From: Sanderia malayensis
Taxonomy: Eukaryota; Cnidaria; Scyphozoa; Semaeostomeae; Pelagiidae
Length of the DNA: 64,000 nt
Assembly: GCA_013076295.1 (NCBI GenBank)
Contig: RQOL01000775.1
Location: 1 to 64,000, forward strand
Direction of reading: 5' to 3'
The position numbers and the translations under genes were made by a program. How positions within the stretch are numbered: the stretch's first letter is position 1; each line of letters begins with the position of its first letter. The notes beneath the pieces are model-generated. The model made no database searches, was not told where the DNA came from, and saw only the letters and a program-made list of their open reading frames with translations. Shown piece after piece: positions 1-12,050 of the stretch.

Positions 1-2
1 AT

Positions 3-620
3 GATGCTAATGAGACCACTGACCACGAAAAAGAGGAAGAAGAAAAAGAAGACGAAACACAATCTCTCAATGATAATAATGATGATAATGATGATGATGA
101 TGATGATGACAACCAACAGCACATCGTCGATCAGGGAACACTGATCATGCGTCTACGCAACAAAATCCTGCGTCTCGATCAAGAACACGCCGACAATCTC
201 GGCAGCATGCGCTCAGAACACGAACACACCCTACAATCCATCGGCTGTTTCCTGCTAAACACAAATCGCATCCACACAGAGACTCTGGCGTGCGAACGCC
301 AACTCAAAGAAATACAAATCAAATTCTCCTCCACTTTCAATGACGCCGTAAGCAATGAAGACCTCACTAACAAAGTCATCATCAGCTTTCACAAAGTCCT
401 AGCTGCCATGTCCAACCTGCGTCCTCGACTGACCGAACTCAACCAACAGGTCAACAAACAAAACAACGACATGTCCAAAATCCAGCGAGAATTCACAACT
501 ACATCATGCTTCCTACAGCATGCCTCGACGACTACAACCACTACTTCCGTCAAACGCAACTCGAGCACTGGGAAACTACTCACAGCACTACACAACCACT
601 CTACACCAGTCACCAAATGA
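3..620 (+). CDS. Unidentified acidic/coiled-coil protein, 5' end outside window
   Basis: The frame is open from the window edge, so the start lies upstream. The N-terminal part visible here is strongly acidic (runs of E, then N/D including seven consecutive D). It is followed by a charged, heptad-like stretch rich in L, E, Q and K, of coiled-coil character. The block is intronless and richer in G+C than the AT-rich DNA from about 2640 onward. The codon pattern of a convincing protein continues after about position 510 in a different frame (506-943), so the gene probably carries a frameshift near 500-520. I do not recognise the family. A structural protein of a large DNA virus or giant mobile element is a guess from compactness only. 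Confidence 0.4.
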   Translation, partial: DANETTDHEKEEEEKEDETQSLNDNNDDNDDDDDDDNQQHIVDQGTLIMRLRNKILRLDQEHADNLGSMRSEHEHTLQSIGCFLLNTNRIHTETLACERQLKEIQIKFSSTFNDAVSNEDLTNKVIISFHKVLAAMSNLRPRLTELNQQVNKQNNDMSKIQREFTTTSCFLQHASTTTTTTSVKRNSSTGKLLTALHNHSTPVTK

Positions 621-943
621 TTCTCCAAAAAATAAAAGAACTGCAAACACTGCTCCAAGATCCCACCATAGCATCCAACCTAGAACCGTTCAAAGCTCTC
701 CACAACATCGAAGACCGGATACGCTTGCGGAAAAAATTGATTCTAGCAACACCAAGTGCAGTCTCGAGCGTCTTCTCAACCGACAAACGTACGCCCTACT
801 TGTCAAAGACTTCGAAAACGCCAAACAAAAAGCAACACTTGCCGTCCGACGAATGCACTGATTCTTTCCTGACATACAAACAAACCCGATCGCCGTCTCA
901 GAAAACCCAACTCAGACCGGATTCTTGGCCACATCATCCATAG
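506..943 (+). pseudogene. Probable frameshifted continuation of the upstream coiled-coil ORF
   Basis: This frame overlaps the end of the preceding ORF and is the better protein after about 510. It reads as helix-forming sequence (for example QKIKELQTLLQDP) and then a basic, S/T/K-rich tail. The shift of frame inside one apparent polypeptide suggests a single-base indel, either real decay or sequencing error. No catalytic motif is visible. The initiating ATG at 506 is probably not a true start. Confidence 0.35.
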
Positions 944-1247
944 ATCACCATCCGAAGCACATCGAGGTGATCCGTAAAATCTCCTCTCCTCCGAGGCTTT
1001 TCAATTTCAACACAACAACACAAACAAAAATGCCTCACGTTCCAAAGCTGATCACGTCGAGCACACACACATGGTAACTTCCGTCTGAAAAACACAGTAC
1101 AGTTTTCATTTTTTCTTACGCTGTTTTTACATATATAAATACATAGATAATAGACTCGTAGTACTAGTAGTAGTATTGCTTTGCTGTTCATGCTGAATGT
1201 TCCTATTTTTTCATCGTATTAATACACCGATCTTTGCAATGTAAGGC
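944..1247. other. Intergenic spacer, nothing recognised
   Basis: No convincing ORF. It contains a TATA-like stretch (acatatataaatacata, about 1129-1145) about 110 bases before the next ORF, which could be a promoter element, but no functional site can be proven. Confidence 0.3.
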
Positions 1248-2099
1248 GTGTTTCTTTTTCTCTACATCATCTTCACGACAGCGACGAGCAATCTCCTCCT
1301 CTTGCTCACCGCCATCGACTGCACGAGTGCTGCTGCTGGTGTCAACGCATCGCCACCCGTCAAACCAGCACCACCACCACCACTCGACAACATGAACACA
1401 CCGTCCACCTCATGGAAGTGTGGACAAAGGACGCGGGAGACGCGTACACAATAGCACCCATGCTACTTCGCACAGGGACCTACAACGTCCTGCGCGTCCG
1501 CTGGTACTGGAACAAACACTGCATCGGAAAACACATCATCCTCTACCTCTACACGGACGACACCAATACTTCCACGAGAACGCCACAAAACGTCCCGAAC
1601 TTTATGCGTTTTGGCATCGCTCGGCACCTACAAGGACAAGGTCTTCATGCTGCTCTTTCACAGCTACCCCGCGCAAAACAGCGAACACGTCCCCCATCTC
1701 GACCAGCACTCGCAGAGCCTCGTCGACATCGACTTGCGCCCCTTCAACGATGGCAGCAACGACAACAACAACGGTGTCGGCAACATTCAACCGCCGAATC
1801 CCACCGACTCCATGCATATCTCCGAGCGTTTCGTTGTGCGCAACGACGACGGCACCGTCAACCAAAAACAATCCATCCGTGCCATCGCCCAAGCCAACAA
1901 CGTCAAGTGCGACGTGCTCAAGGCCCTGTGCGAAAAAACCCACCACTGGGTGCCCTGCATGAGCTACAACATCCTCTGCAAAGGCAAACACAAACTCGCC
2001 ACCAACTTCGACGCCAACTCCTGTCGCAACGTCGCAACCGCTTGCGACCTCAGCCGCGACACCGACGACAACGGCAACGACCCACCGCACTTTTGCTGA
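1248..2099 (+). pseudogene. Unidentified secreted/membrane-type protein gene spread over three frames
   Basis: Three overlapping frames each give good protein in turn. The first (from about 1248, non-ATG in the track) has a hydrophobic signal-like segment (IIFTTATSNLLLLLTAIDC) and a proline-rich stretch. The second, around 1412-1600, reads WTKDAGDAYTIAPMLLRTG and onward. The third, from about 1611, gives the C-terminal part. Two frameshifts, near 1400 in a CCA run and near 1600, are needed to connect them. This is a decayed or poorly sequenced intronless gene. I do not recognise the family; a viral-type glycoprotein is only a speculation from the signal peptide and the compact setting. Confidence 0.35.
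1611..2099 (+). CDS. Cysteine-containing C-terminal part of the unidentified secreted protein
   Basis: About 162 codons, opening at a TTG so not a real start. The centre is N/D-rich (NDGSNDNNNGVGN). The C-terminal third has many cysteines (CDVLKALCEK, WVPCMSYNILCKGK, SCRNVATACD, ending PHFC), which suits an extracellular disulfide-rich domain. The antisense ORF over the same bases is a shadow rich in V, A and G. Function unknown. Confidence 0.35.
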   Translation: MASLGTYKDKVFMLLFHSYPAQNSEHVPHLDQHSQSLVDIDLRPFNDGSNDNNNGVGNIQPPNPTDSMHISERFVVRNDDGTVNQKQSIRAIAQANNVKCDVLKALCEKTHHWVPCMSYNILCKGKHKLATNFDANSCRNVATACDLSRDTDDNGNDPPHFC

Positions 2100-2198
2100 A
2101 CAAACTCTTCTGCACGCCCGAACACGACTACTAGATCGACATTTCTACCTGTTTTTCTTACCTACTTATAATACAACGCTTCATTCTTATTCCTACTC

Positions 2199-2612
2199 AT
2201 GCACCGAATAATGGGCTCAAAATTCGACAAAATCTTCTGTAACCCTGGTGACAAATTCTCCGGTCGAGGATCAACACGACAACGTCGTCTTCACCACACC
2301 TACCTTCGCAGATCCAATAAAGGCATACAAAGGCGACGACGGCCTCCCAGCGGCAACATTCCTCCACTTCCTGCCCGCACATTCCTCACATTCCTGCGTC
2401 AGTGGGTCATCAATGCGCCCACCCTGCGTGCCAGCAATGCTAGCTTTTGGGGCCTCGCAGAGGCGTGGTACAGCTTGGTGAATGAGGTCACCGCATTCCC
2501 CACATTCCTTCGTCATTACGTCATTTTGCGCCTGCGCAGTCCCCCACATCAACCTTCCTTGAGGGCCCGCAGAGGCGTGGTACAGCTTGCCACCATGTAT
2601 ATATGCTGCTAA
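2199..2612 (+). other. Transition segment: broken coding remnants and a 21-bp direct repeat
   Basis: Two overlapping frames (2199-2612 and 2248-2481) look partly coding (FTTPTFADPIKAYKGDDG) but neither is complete. The 21-base string beginning gcagaggcgtggtacagctt occurs at about 2458 and again at about 2568, a direct repeat about 110 bases apart with related flanks (cccacattcct), so part of the segment has been locally duplicated. It forms the edge between the GC-richer block and the satellite. Confidence 0.35.
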
Positions 2613-3498
2613 CGAATGTTATAATGTCCTTAGTTTTAGCTGTATTTACGATGATGAATGTGTAAATTGTGGGATGAATGTTAATATCACTGGCAAAATT
2701 AACTAAAACTGTTTTTACTGAGTTATAGATGTATTAAAGTGGATTCATGTAGAAATTGTGGCAATACGTGTTAACCTTTCTTTGTTTAACCTGTGGGAAC
2801 GAGTGTTGTAATGTCCTTAGTTTTAGCTGTAATAACGTGGATTAATGCTTAAATTAGGGGATGCATGTTAATGTCACTGAAAACTAGTGAATAATCGTGT
2901 ATTTCATAAATTTTTAGGTTTTTTAGCATGGAAACGTGTAATTTTTGGGAATGACAGTTAATATCTCTGAACAAGTAACTAAAAGTGTTTTCACTAGAAT
3001 TTAGATGGATTAACATGGATTCATGTGTATTATGTGGGAATGAAAGTAAATCTTCTTTGGTTTAAACTGTGAGAAGAAATGTTATAATTTCCCTAAATTT
3101 GGCGGTATTTACTTGGATTCATGTCTAATTTGTGGAAATTAATGTTAATTTTCATTAGTGTAAATTGTGGGAATGAATGTAAATATCTCTGAACAAGTAA
3201 CTAAAGGGGTTTTCACTAAATTCAGATGTATCAACGTGAATTCATGTGTAAATTGTGGAATGAATCCTAATATCGCTGAACAAATAACTAAAGAGGTTTT
3301 TACTAAATTTATATGTACCAACGTGGCTTCATGTGTAAATTGTTGGAATGAAAGTTAATCTTCCTATAGTTTTAGCTGTATATACGTGTATAGCTGTATA
3401 ATTTCCTTAGTTTTAGCTGAATTTACGTGACTTGATGTTTAAATTGTGGGAATTAATGTTAATTTTCATTAGAGTAAATTTTGGGAATGAATGTTATA

Positions 3499-4574
3499 CA
3501 CTTAGTGAGCATAAGTTACGCACCACCCGATGAAAAATGGCGTCTAAAATTGGCCCGAGGCCTAAGCAAGAAAATTTACATAACAATATATAAATACCAA
3601 ACGGGTTTCAATGGCGAATTTCTTTAGCAGAAATATACTCAAAATTTCTTAAATTTTCAAATGAAAACATTATTTAAACTATATCATATTGTTTTATAAT
3701 AATATTTAAAGAAAACTGTGAAGAGGTTTTTTAAAACATGTTCACAAAAATTTATCGAAGTGGAGTAATTAAAACGCCAATAATTATAATTTCTTTCACT
3801 GAAAACCACGCAAATTCTCTCTCATTTAAAAGGGAATGTTTTGAAATTTTGAAAAATGAAAAAAATTTTCATGTAACTGTCTTGACCTTTTATAATTTTC
3901 AGTTTTAGCCTTTGTTTATCATTTTAGGAATGTGATTTGATAAAACCTATTTTTCCGTAATTTTTTTTTCAGAGTAAAAAAAAGAAGGTTAAGCGCCATA
4001 ACAAAAAATCCGACATGGATATTCCTATAATTTGTTTCAAATACTATAATTTGATATAATTTTCAAGGGCTTCATACTTTCTGAAGTTAACAAAAATTTT
4101 TGTTTTTTAAAACCCACTCTAAAATTTGAAAAACAAAACATGTGCTTCCCCAGTGGTAAACAAAAACTGAAACTGAAAATTATAAAAGGTGAAGACAGTT
4201 ACATGAAAAATCTTTACATTTTTCAAAATTTCAAAATATTCTCTTTTAAATGAGAGAAAATTTGCGTGGCTTTGAGTGAAAGAAATTATAATTATTGGCG
4301 TTTTAATTACTCCATTTCGATAAATTTTTGTGAACATTTTTTAAAAATCTCTTCGCAGTTTTCTTTAAATATTATTGTAAAACAATATGATATAGTTTAA
4401 ATAATGTTTTCATTTGAAAATTTATGAAATTCTGAGTATATTTCTGCTAAAGAAATTCCCAATTGAAACCCGTTTGGTATTTATATATTGTTATGTAAAT
4501 TTTCTTGCTTAGGCCTCGGGCCACTTTTAGACGCCATTTTTCATCGGGTGTGCGTAACTTATGCTCACTAAGTG
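3499..4574. mobile_element. Foldback MITE with TA target duplication (Tc1/mariner-like ends)
   Basis: The ends are inverted copies starting CACTTAGTGAGCATAAGTTA. The inversion continues inward for several hundred bases, so the whole 1.08 kb is a near-palindrome. TA flanks both sides (3497-3498 and 4575-4576). Deleting the element plus one TA restores the satellite phrase gttatatgttcattagt found elsewhere in the array, which proves insertion into the satellite. It has no coding capacity; ORFs inside are arm shadows. Confidence 0.85.
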
Positions 4575-7409
4575 TATGTTCATTAGTTTTGGATGTATTC
4601 ACGTGAAGTCAAATGTAAATGATGGGAATGAAAGTTAATATCACTGAAAACAAGTGAATAATAGTTTATTTCTTTAAGTTTTATATTTATTACCGTGGAA
4701 TCATGTGTAAATTGTGGGAATGAATGTTAATATTTCTGAACAAGTAACTAAAATTGTTTTCATTAGAATTTAGATGTATTAACATGGATTCATGTCTATT
4801 ATGTGGAAATGAAAGTAAATCTTCCATGGTTTAAGCTGTGAGCATAAATGTTATATTTATCCTAGATTTAGGAATTTAGGATTTAGGATTTAGGAATGAA
4901 ACTAAATCTTCCTATACTTTTAGCTGTATTTACGTGTATAGCGTTATCATTTCCTTAGTTTTAGCTATTTTTACGTGAATTGATGTGTAAATTGTGGGAA
5001 TGAATGTTAATTTTCATTAGTGTAAATTGTGGGGATGAATGTTAATTTTTAGTGTAAATTGTGGGAATGAATGTTATATGTTCATTAGTTTCGGATGTAT
5101 TGACGTGTTTTCATATGTAAAGTATCGGAATGAATGTTAATATCACTGAAACGTGGATTCATGTGTAACTTGTGAGAATTAATGTTAGTTGTCAATAGTT
5201 TAAATTGTGGGAATGAATGATATATGTTCATTAGTTTTGTGGGTATTTACTTGGATTCATGTGTAAACTATGGGAATGAATGTTAATATCACTGAAAACA
5301 AGTGAGTAATTGTGTATTTCACTAAGTTTTAGATTTATTAGGGTGAAATCGTCTGTAAATTGTGGGAAGGAATGTTAATATCTCTGAACTAGTAACTAAA
5401 GGGGTTTTCACTAAATTTAGATGTATGAACGTGGATTCATGTGTAAATTGTGGGAATGAAACGAAATCTTCCTATATATTTAGCTGTATTTACGTATATA
5501 GCAGTGTAACTTCCTTTGTTTAGCTCTATTTACATGAATTGATGTGTATATTGTGGGAATGAATATTATTTTTCATTAGTGTAAATTTTGGGAATGAATG
5601 TTAATTTTTTGTAGTGTAATTTCTGGGAATAAATGTTATATGTTCATTAGTTTTGGATGATTTGACCTGTATTCCTATGTAAATTATGGGAATGAATGTT
5701 AGTATCACTGAAAACAAGTGAATAATCGTGTATTTCGTTACTTTTTAGATTTATTTGCGCGGAATCATGTGTAAATTGAGGGAATGAATGTTAATGTCTC
5801 TGAACAAGTAACTAAAGGGGCTTTCACTAAATTTAGATGTATCAATGTGGATTCATGTGTAAATTGTGGGAATGAAACTAAATCTTCCTATAGAATTAGC
5901 TGTATTTACTGTGTAAGTTGTGGGAATGAATGCCAATTTTCTTTAGTGTAAATTCTGGGAATGAATGTAATATGCTCATTAGTTTTGGACGTATTTACTA
6001 GGATTCGTGTATAAATTATGGGAATGAATGTGAATATCATTGAAAACAAGTGAATAATCGTGTATTTCACTATGTTTTAGATGTTTCACCGTGGATTAGT
6101 GTGTAAATTATTTGAATGAAAGCTAGTCTTCCTATAGTTTTAGCTGTCTTTACGTGTATAGCGTTATCATTTCCTTAGTTTTAGCTGTGTTTACTTGAAT
6201 TGATGTGTAAATTGTGGGAATGAACGTGAATTTTCATTAGTGTAAATTGTAGGAATGAATTTTAATTTTTTAGTGTAAATTATCGTAATGAATGTTAGTA
6301 TCGCTGAAAACAATTGAATAATCGTGTATGTCACTAAGTTTTAGATTTATTAGCGGGGAATCATGTGTAAATTGCGGGAATGAACGTGAATTTTCATTAG
6401 TGTAAATTGTAGGAATGAATTTTAATTTTTTAGTGTAAATTATCGGAAGGAATGTTAGTATCGCTGAAAACAAGTGAATAATCGTGTATGTCACTAAGTT
6501 TTAGGTTTATTAGCGGGGAATCATGTGTAAATTGCGGGAATGAATATTAATTTTCATTAGTGTAATTTTTGGTAATGAATGTTAATTTTTGTAGTGTAAA
6601 TTTTGGGAATGGATGTTAATATCACTGAAAACAAGTGAATAATCGTGTATTTCATTACTTTTTAGATTTATTAGCGCGGAATCATGTGTAAATTGTGGTA
6701 AAAATGTTAATATCTCTGAGCAAGTAACTAAAGGGGTTTTCAATAAATTTAGATGTATCAACGTGGATTCATGTGTAAATTGTGAGAATGAAACTAAATC
6801 TTCCTATAGAGTTAGCCGTATTTACTTGTATAGCTGTTTAATTTCCTTTATTTAGCTGTATTTACGTGAATTGATGTGTAAGTTGTGGGCATGAATGCTA
6901 ACTTTCATTTCTGTAAATTGTGGCAATTAATGTTATATGTTCATTAGTTTAGAATATATTTACGTGGATTCATGTATAAATTAGGGGAATGAGTGTCAAT
7001 ATCACTGAAAACAAGTGAATAATCGTGTATTTCAATAAATTTCAGATTTATTAGCGTGGAATCAAGTGTAATTTGTGGAAATGACTGTTAATATCTCTGG
7101 ACAAGTAATAAAAATGTTTTTTCTGGCATTTAGATGTATTAAAATCGATTCATGTATAAATTATGGGAATGGATGTTACTATCACTGAAAACAAGTGAAT
7201 AATTGCGTATTTCACTAATTTTTAGATGTTTCACCGTGAATTCGTGTGTAAATTGTTTGAATGAAAGTTAGTCTTCTTATAGTTTTAGCTATGTTTACGT
7301 GTATAGCGTTATCATTTCCTTATTTTAGCTGTGTTTACGTGAATTTATGTGAAAATTGTGGGAATTAATGTTAATTTTCATTAGTGTCAATTGTGGGAAT
7401 AAATGTTAA

Positions 7410-7640
7410 TTTTTTTTTTATTGCTAATAACTCTTGACGAGGCCATAAAGGAATTGGTCAACTTCATGTTAGAGAAAACGAATCAAAGAGATCAATGATT
7501 GGCCTTGAGCTTACAGGCAACTTAGTGCAGATTTTCATGATATGGTGGGATCGTACGTTCAAATCTCGCTTCTCAGATCTTGGTATTGTCGCAAGGCTGT
7601 GCAAACGGTACGTCGACGACGTCAACATGGCGGCGTCATG
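7410..7640. other. Non-satellite insert inside the satellite array
   Basis: About 230 bases of unrelated, GC-richer sequence replace the satellite phrase. It contains gttcaaatctc, resembling a tRNA B-box, and could be a short SINE-like piece, but I see no A-box or terminal structure that would confirm it. Confidence 0.3.
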
Positions 7641-8303
7641 TGTAAATTGCGTCATGTGTCAACACGACGTCATCATGTGTAAATTGTGGGAATGAATGTT
7701 TGTATCTCCGAACAAGTAACTAAAAGTGTTTTCACTAAGATTTAGATGTATTAACATGGATTCATGTGAATATTGTTGGAATGAAAGTAAATCTTACTTG
7801 GTTTAAACTTTGAGAATGAATGTTATAATTTCCTTAGTTTTAGCTTTGTTTACATGGATTCAAGTGTAAAGTGTGGGAATGAAACTAAATATTCCTATAA
7901 ATTTAGCTGTATTTACGTGTATAGCTGTATAATTTCCTTAGTTTTAGCTTTATTTACGTTACTTGATGTGTAAATTGTTTCAATTTATGTTAATTTTCAT
8001 TAGTGTAAATTGTGGGAATGAATATTATATGTTCATTAGTTTTGGGTATATTTACGTGGATTTATGTGTAAGTTATGAGAATCAATGTTAATACCACTCA
8101 AAACAAGTGAATAATCGTGTATTTCACTAAGTTTTAGATTTATTGGCGCCGAATCCTGTGTAAATTGTGGGAATAAATCTTAATATCCCTGAACAAATAA
8201 CTAAAGAGGTTTCTACTAAATTTAGATGTACCAACGTGGATTCATGTGTAAATTGTTGGAATGAAAGTTAATCTTCCTATAGTTCTAGCTGTATTTACGT
8301 GTA

Positions 8304-8586
8304 TACAACAGGGGACAAAAGTCCTGGGACACCCATGATTTTGGCAAGTTTTACACGCATACTTCATCCCCTCCCCCATAACAATGTTGTTTGTAGAGGC
8401 GGTGTTTTTCAATATCGCCGAAATTCTTTTGGCCCGACGACGAGAAAGGACTGGTGCACAAGACAACATTGTATTGGGGGGAGGGGGGCCGCATTCTGCT
8501 CACAGAGAACAAAGCGTGCAGAATCACAGCATTATGGGATGCAATTTTCAGGTGTGTAGGGACTTTTGTCCCCTATTGTCTGGTAT
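8304..8586. mobile_element. MITE with GGGGACAAAAGTC termini
   Basis: It begins ggggacaaaagtcctgggac and ends in the inverse gggacttttgtcccc. A near-identical internal sequence (gttgtttgtagaggcggtgt, cgccgaaattcttttggccc) recurs at 16190-16395, so this is a family. The right end extends through attgtctggtatg. It truncates the Rep-like pseudogene to its right before the expected helicase domain. Confidence 0.75.
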
Positions 8587-8951
8587 GAAAATCAAAGTAC
8601 AATAGATAGTGCTTTGCTGGATACTGTTGTTTTTAAGGATTTCCTTTGCACAAACCAACCATTCACCTTGACAGACACACTTGTCGTTGTAGGCCATCTT
8701 CAACAGGTCAATTCTTGACATTGAACGTCTCTCCAACGTTTGCTGTGCTGTTTCCATTGCCCAGACAGACTGCACAAGTTCACTGATCCGTTTCTCGCCT
8801 TTGTTCAAGACACACTCATACAGCCTGCTGTCACCATCTGTTTTCTTCTTCTTGGCCAGTGCCAGGAAGTGCAACTTGGAGTCAATGCCGTTGGAGATAA
8901 TCATATCAGAGACTTCCAAATTACCCAACCTGGTGCTCTTCTGTGTGGTAT
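8587..8951 (-). pseudogene. HUH Rep-like gene, downstream fragment (middle region)
   Basis: The minus-strand reading continues the gene whose N-terminal part is at 14712-15145, on the far side of element T. It lies at the expected distance after the endonuclease domain, in the helical linker that precedes an SF3 helicase in related Rep proteins. No Walker A motif is reached because the MITE at 8304-8586 cuts the sequence off. Removing T and one copy of its 4-bp target duplication would bring the two pieces into one frame. From general knowledge this family resembles CRESS-DNA-virus or parvovirus-type replication proteins that have become genomic in cnidarians. It is non-functional as it stands. 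Confidence 0.6.
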
Positions 8952-9409
8952 CAGTAGGAGATGAAATAGGTGTCCGAGCGCACGCATGCGCAGTAGAATT
9001 TTTTATTTTATTTTAGTGTTAAGATCACGCATGCGCGAGAGTCTTTTGCTAATGCATATTCAAAAGATATTTCCAGAGGCAGAAAAATTCCTGCAATCTG
9101 ATTGGCTAATGAAGATGACTTAGCAAAATTAGGAAATCACTGAGCCCCACATTCGAACGATTTGTTCCAGAAGCGGGGAAATCCCCTGACGTCACATTGA
9201 AAGATTTTTCTAGAAACAGAAAATCTCTGTAATCTGATTGGCTGATAACCAAGATTTCGAGTCACTTTAAAACAAAACTTGAAATGGACATTATTCAAAA
9301 CAAAATGTGTGTTGAAGAAACTAACACGTTTCAGAAGAAAGACGCCATGAAAAAGAGACCATTTTCTGCATTAGCAAACAATAATATCTAAACCTTTTTA
9401 TAAGCATTG

Positions 9410-9910
9410 TTATATCCTACTATATGGAAATGCTGGAGTACTATTAAATTCAAGTTCATTCACAGCAGCATCCTCAGAATCACTAGCTTCCTCTTCTTCG
9501 TCATTCTTTGCTTGACGTATGATGAGATATTTTCTTTTCTCAATAGCATAATCTAAGGCCTCTTGCATATCCATATCATCTTCCCTCTGTGCTTTTTGCA
9601 TCGTTGCTATAACTGCAGTTACAACAGCATCATTTTCAAAACTTCTATTATATAAAAATCTACGTTTGAAAACTTGCAATATGTTTTCATCTTCATCCAC
9701 TTCCTTACGCATAGAAGGCCATACATTCCCTAAAGGAAGATCCTCATCAGTGTTGACAGTTTCATCATTATCATGATCACTTTCAACTTCTATCTCATCA
9801 TCTGAGTCAGACTCTTCACTGCTCTCCTCGTGCATCTCTTCTTCATGTCGTGTAACATTACTTTTATACTTGGAAGAAAATTCACATTGATCACATTTAT
9901 ACTGACTCAT
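9410..9910 (-). CDS. C2H2 zinc-finger protein encoded in the left arm of element T
   Basis: 166 codons from the ATG at 9910. The longer ORF that opens upstream uses a non-ATG codon. Residues 4-27 form one C2H2 finger (YKCDQCEFSSKYKSNVTRH, with the second H four residues later). Then comes a long acidic S/E/D tract and a helical C-terminal half (MQEALDYAIEKRKYLI). It ends PAFPYSRI. The finger suggests DNA binding, perhaps to the element's own satellite or termini, but that is inference. A mirrored copy at 13334-13836 has two single-base insertions, so this one is the intact copy. Confidence 0.7.
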   Translation of the reverse strand: MSQYKCDQCEFSSKYKSNVTRHEEEMHEESSEESDSDDEIEVESDHDNDETVNTDEDLPLGNVWPSMRKEVDEDENILQVFKRRFLYNRSFENDAVVTAVIATMQKAQREDDMDMQEALDYAIEKRKYLIIRQAKNDEEEEASDSEDAAVNELEFNSTPAFPYSRI

Positions 9911-10039
9911 GGCTAGCTGTTTACTTATAATTACCAACTAACTCTTAAATCCCTGAATTCTAGAGTCTCAACTCGCTTGATTTTATAGATAAGTTCCTCC
10001 ATTCAATATGATACGGGAGAGGGACTGAACGATATTTCC

Positions 10040-12050
10040 GAATAAACAAACTTAATCCTTGGATAATGCTAACTAATCCTGATTAATGACTACTCCATTC
10101 TAGCTAATCATTCCTAGTCATTACCTTCTCAATACTTGATCCTCAATACATCCTTGATTATCATTCCTAATCATTACCTGATCATTAGTTGATCCTTCAC
10201 TGATCCTTACTAATCCTTACCAATCATACCTACTGATCATCAGTATATCCTTAACTGATCCTATAATCCTAACTATCATCCTAATCATTACCTTATCATT
10301 ACTTGATCCTTAACTGATCCTTACTAATCCTAACTATCATTCTAATCATTACCTTATCATTATTGATCCTTAACTGATCCTTACTAATCCTAACCAATCA
10401 TACTAATCATTAGATCATCATTGATCCTTAACTGATCCTTACTAATCCTACCAATCATACCTATCATTACCTGATCATCATAGATCCTTAACTGATCCTT
10501 ATAATCCTTACCTCACTACTATCATCTTGATCTTACTAATCCTCACTAATCCTAACTAATCATTCCTAATCATTACCTTATCATTACTTGATCCTTAACT
10601 GATCCTTTCTAATCCTAACTAATCATTCCTAATCATTACCTTATCATTACTTGATCCTTAACTGATCCTCACTAATCCTAACTAATCATTCCTAATCATT
10701 ACCTTATCATTACTTGATCCTTAACTGATCCTCTAATCCTAACTAATCATTCCTAATCATTACCTTATCATTACTTGATCCTTAACTGATCCTCACTAAT
10801 CCTAACTAATCATTCCTAATCATTACCTTATCATTACTTGATCCTTAACTGATCCTCACTAATCCTAACTAATCATTCCTAATCATTACCTTATCATTAC
10901 TTGATCCTTAACTGATCCTCACTAATCCTAACTAATCATTCCTAATCATTACCTTATCATTACTTGATCCTTAACTGATCCTCACTAATCCTAACTAATC
11001 ATTCCTAATCATTACCTTATCATTACTTGATCCTTAACTGATCCTCTAATCCTAACTAATCATTCCTAATCATTACCTTATCATTACTTGATCCTTAACT
11101 GATCCTCACTAATCCTAACTAATCATCCTAATCATTACCTTATCATTACTTGATCCTTAACTGATCCTCACTAATCCTAACTAATCATTCCTAATCATTA
11201 CCTTATCATTACTTGATCCTTAACTGATCCTCACTAATCCTAACTAATCATTCCTAATCATTACCTTATCATTACTTGATCCTTAACTGATCCTCACTAA
11301 TCCTATAATCATTCCTAATCATTACCTTATCATTACTTGATCCTTAACTGATCCTCACTAATCCTAACTAATCATTCAATCATTACTTATCATTACTTGA
11401 TCCTTAACTGATCCTCACTAATCCTAACTAATCATCCTAATCATTACCTTATCATTACTTGATCCTTAACTGATCCTCACAATCCTACCAATCATTCCTA
11501 ATCATTACCTATCATCTTGATCCTTAGCTGATCCTCATTAATCCTTACCAATCATACTTAATCATTACCTCATCATCAGTTGATCCTTAGCTGATCCTCG
11601 CCAATCCTTACCAATCATCCCTAATCATTACCTGATCATCAGTTGATCCTTAACTGATCCTCATTAATCCTTACCAATCATACTTAATCATTAGCAGATC
11701 ATCAGTTGATCCTTAACTGATCCTTGCTAGTCCTTATCAATCTTTCCTAATCATCATCTGATCAGCTGTTTCCTTACTAGTCCTTACCAATCATTCCTAA
11801 TCACTACCTGATCCTTAGTTGTTCCTAACTAATCCTTACGAATCCTTACTAATCATTCTTAATCATTACCTCATCATTAGTTGATCCTTAACAGATCCTT
11901 CTAATCCTAACTATTCATTACTAATCATAGCTAGTCATTACATAATCATTAGTTGATCTTTAACTGATCCTGGCTTTATCCATTCAACATTTATCCCTAC
12001 TAATCCTGACTAATAATTTCTTATCATAACCCAATCCTTATTAATCCTTG
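10040..12050. repeat. 63-bp satellite, left arm of element T
   Basis: The central part (about 10560-11460) is a clean tandem array with a 63-bp unit built from the words ctaatcattcctaatcatta, ccttatcattacttgatcct and taactgatcctcactaatcc. The flanks are diverged. Monomers are themselves made of short related TAATC/GATCC words. No coding capacity. Confidence 0.9.

Larger units (their letters stand above)
2640..8300. repeat. AT-rich satellite array, degenerate higher-order repeat
   Basis: The core word tgtaaattgtgggaatgaat recurs dozens of times. It is followed by a small set of alternative tails (ttaatatcactgaaaacaag; ttaatatctctgaacaagta; aaatcttcctatagttttag; ttaattttcattagtg; ttatatgttcattagttttg), so sub-units of about 80-100 bases are arranged in irregular higher-order repeats of several hundred bases. 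One recent tandem duplication of 160 bp lies at about 6216-6536. ORFs here are accidental. The array is interrupted by a MITE (3499-4574) and by a non-satellite segment at about 7410-7640. Confidence 0.85.

Noticed and set aside
1602..2090. Antisense ORF of 162 codons, valine- and glycine-rich
   Set aside because: Shadow of the plus-strand coding sequence; low-complexity composition without motifs.
4119..4337. 72-codon minus-strand ORF in the MITE
   Set aside because: It lies in one inverted arm and its counterpart in the other arm is broken; no protein family resemblance.
2640..8300. Regularly spaced repeats that might suggest a CRISPR array
   Set aside because: Repeat units are diverged and AT-rich, spacing is irregular, the spacers are themselves repetitive, and the context is eukaryotic.
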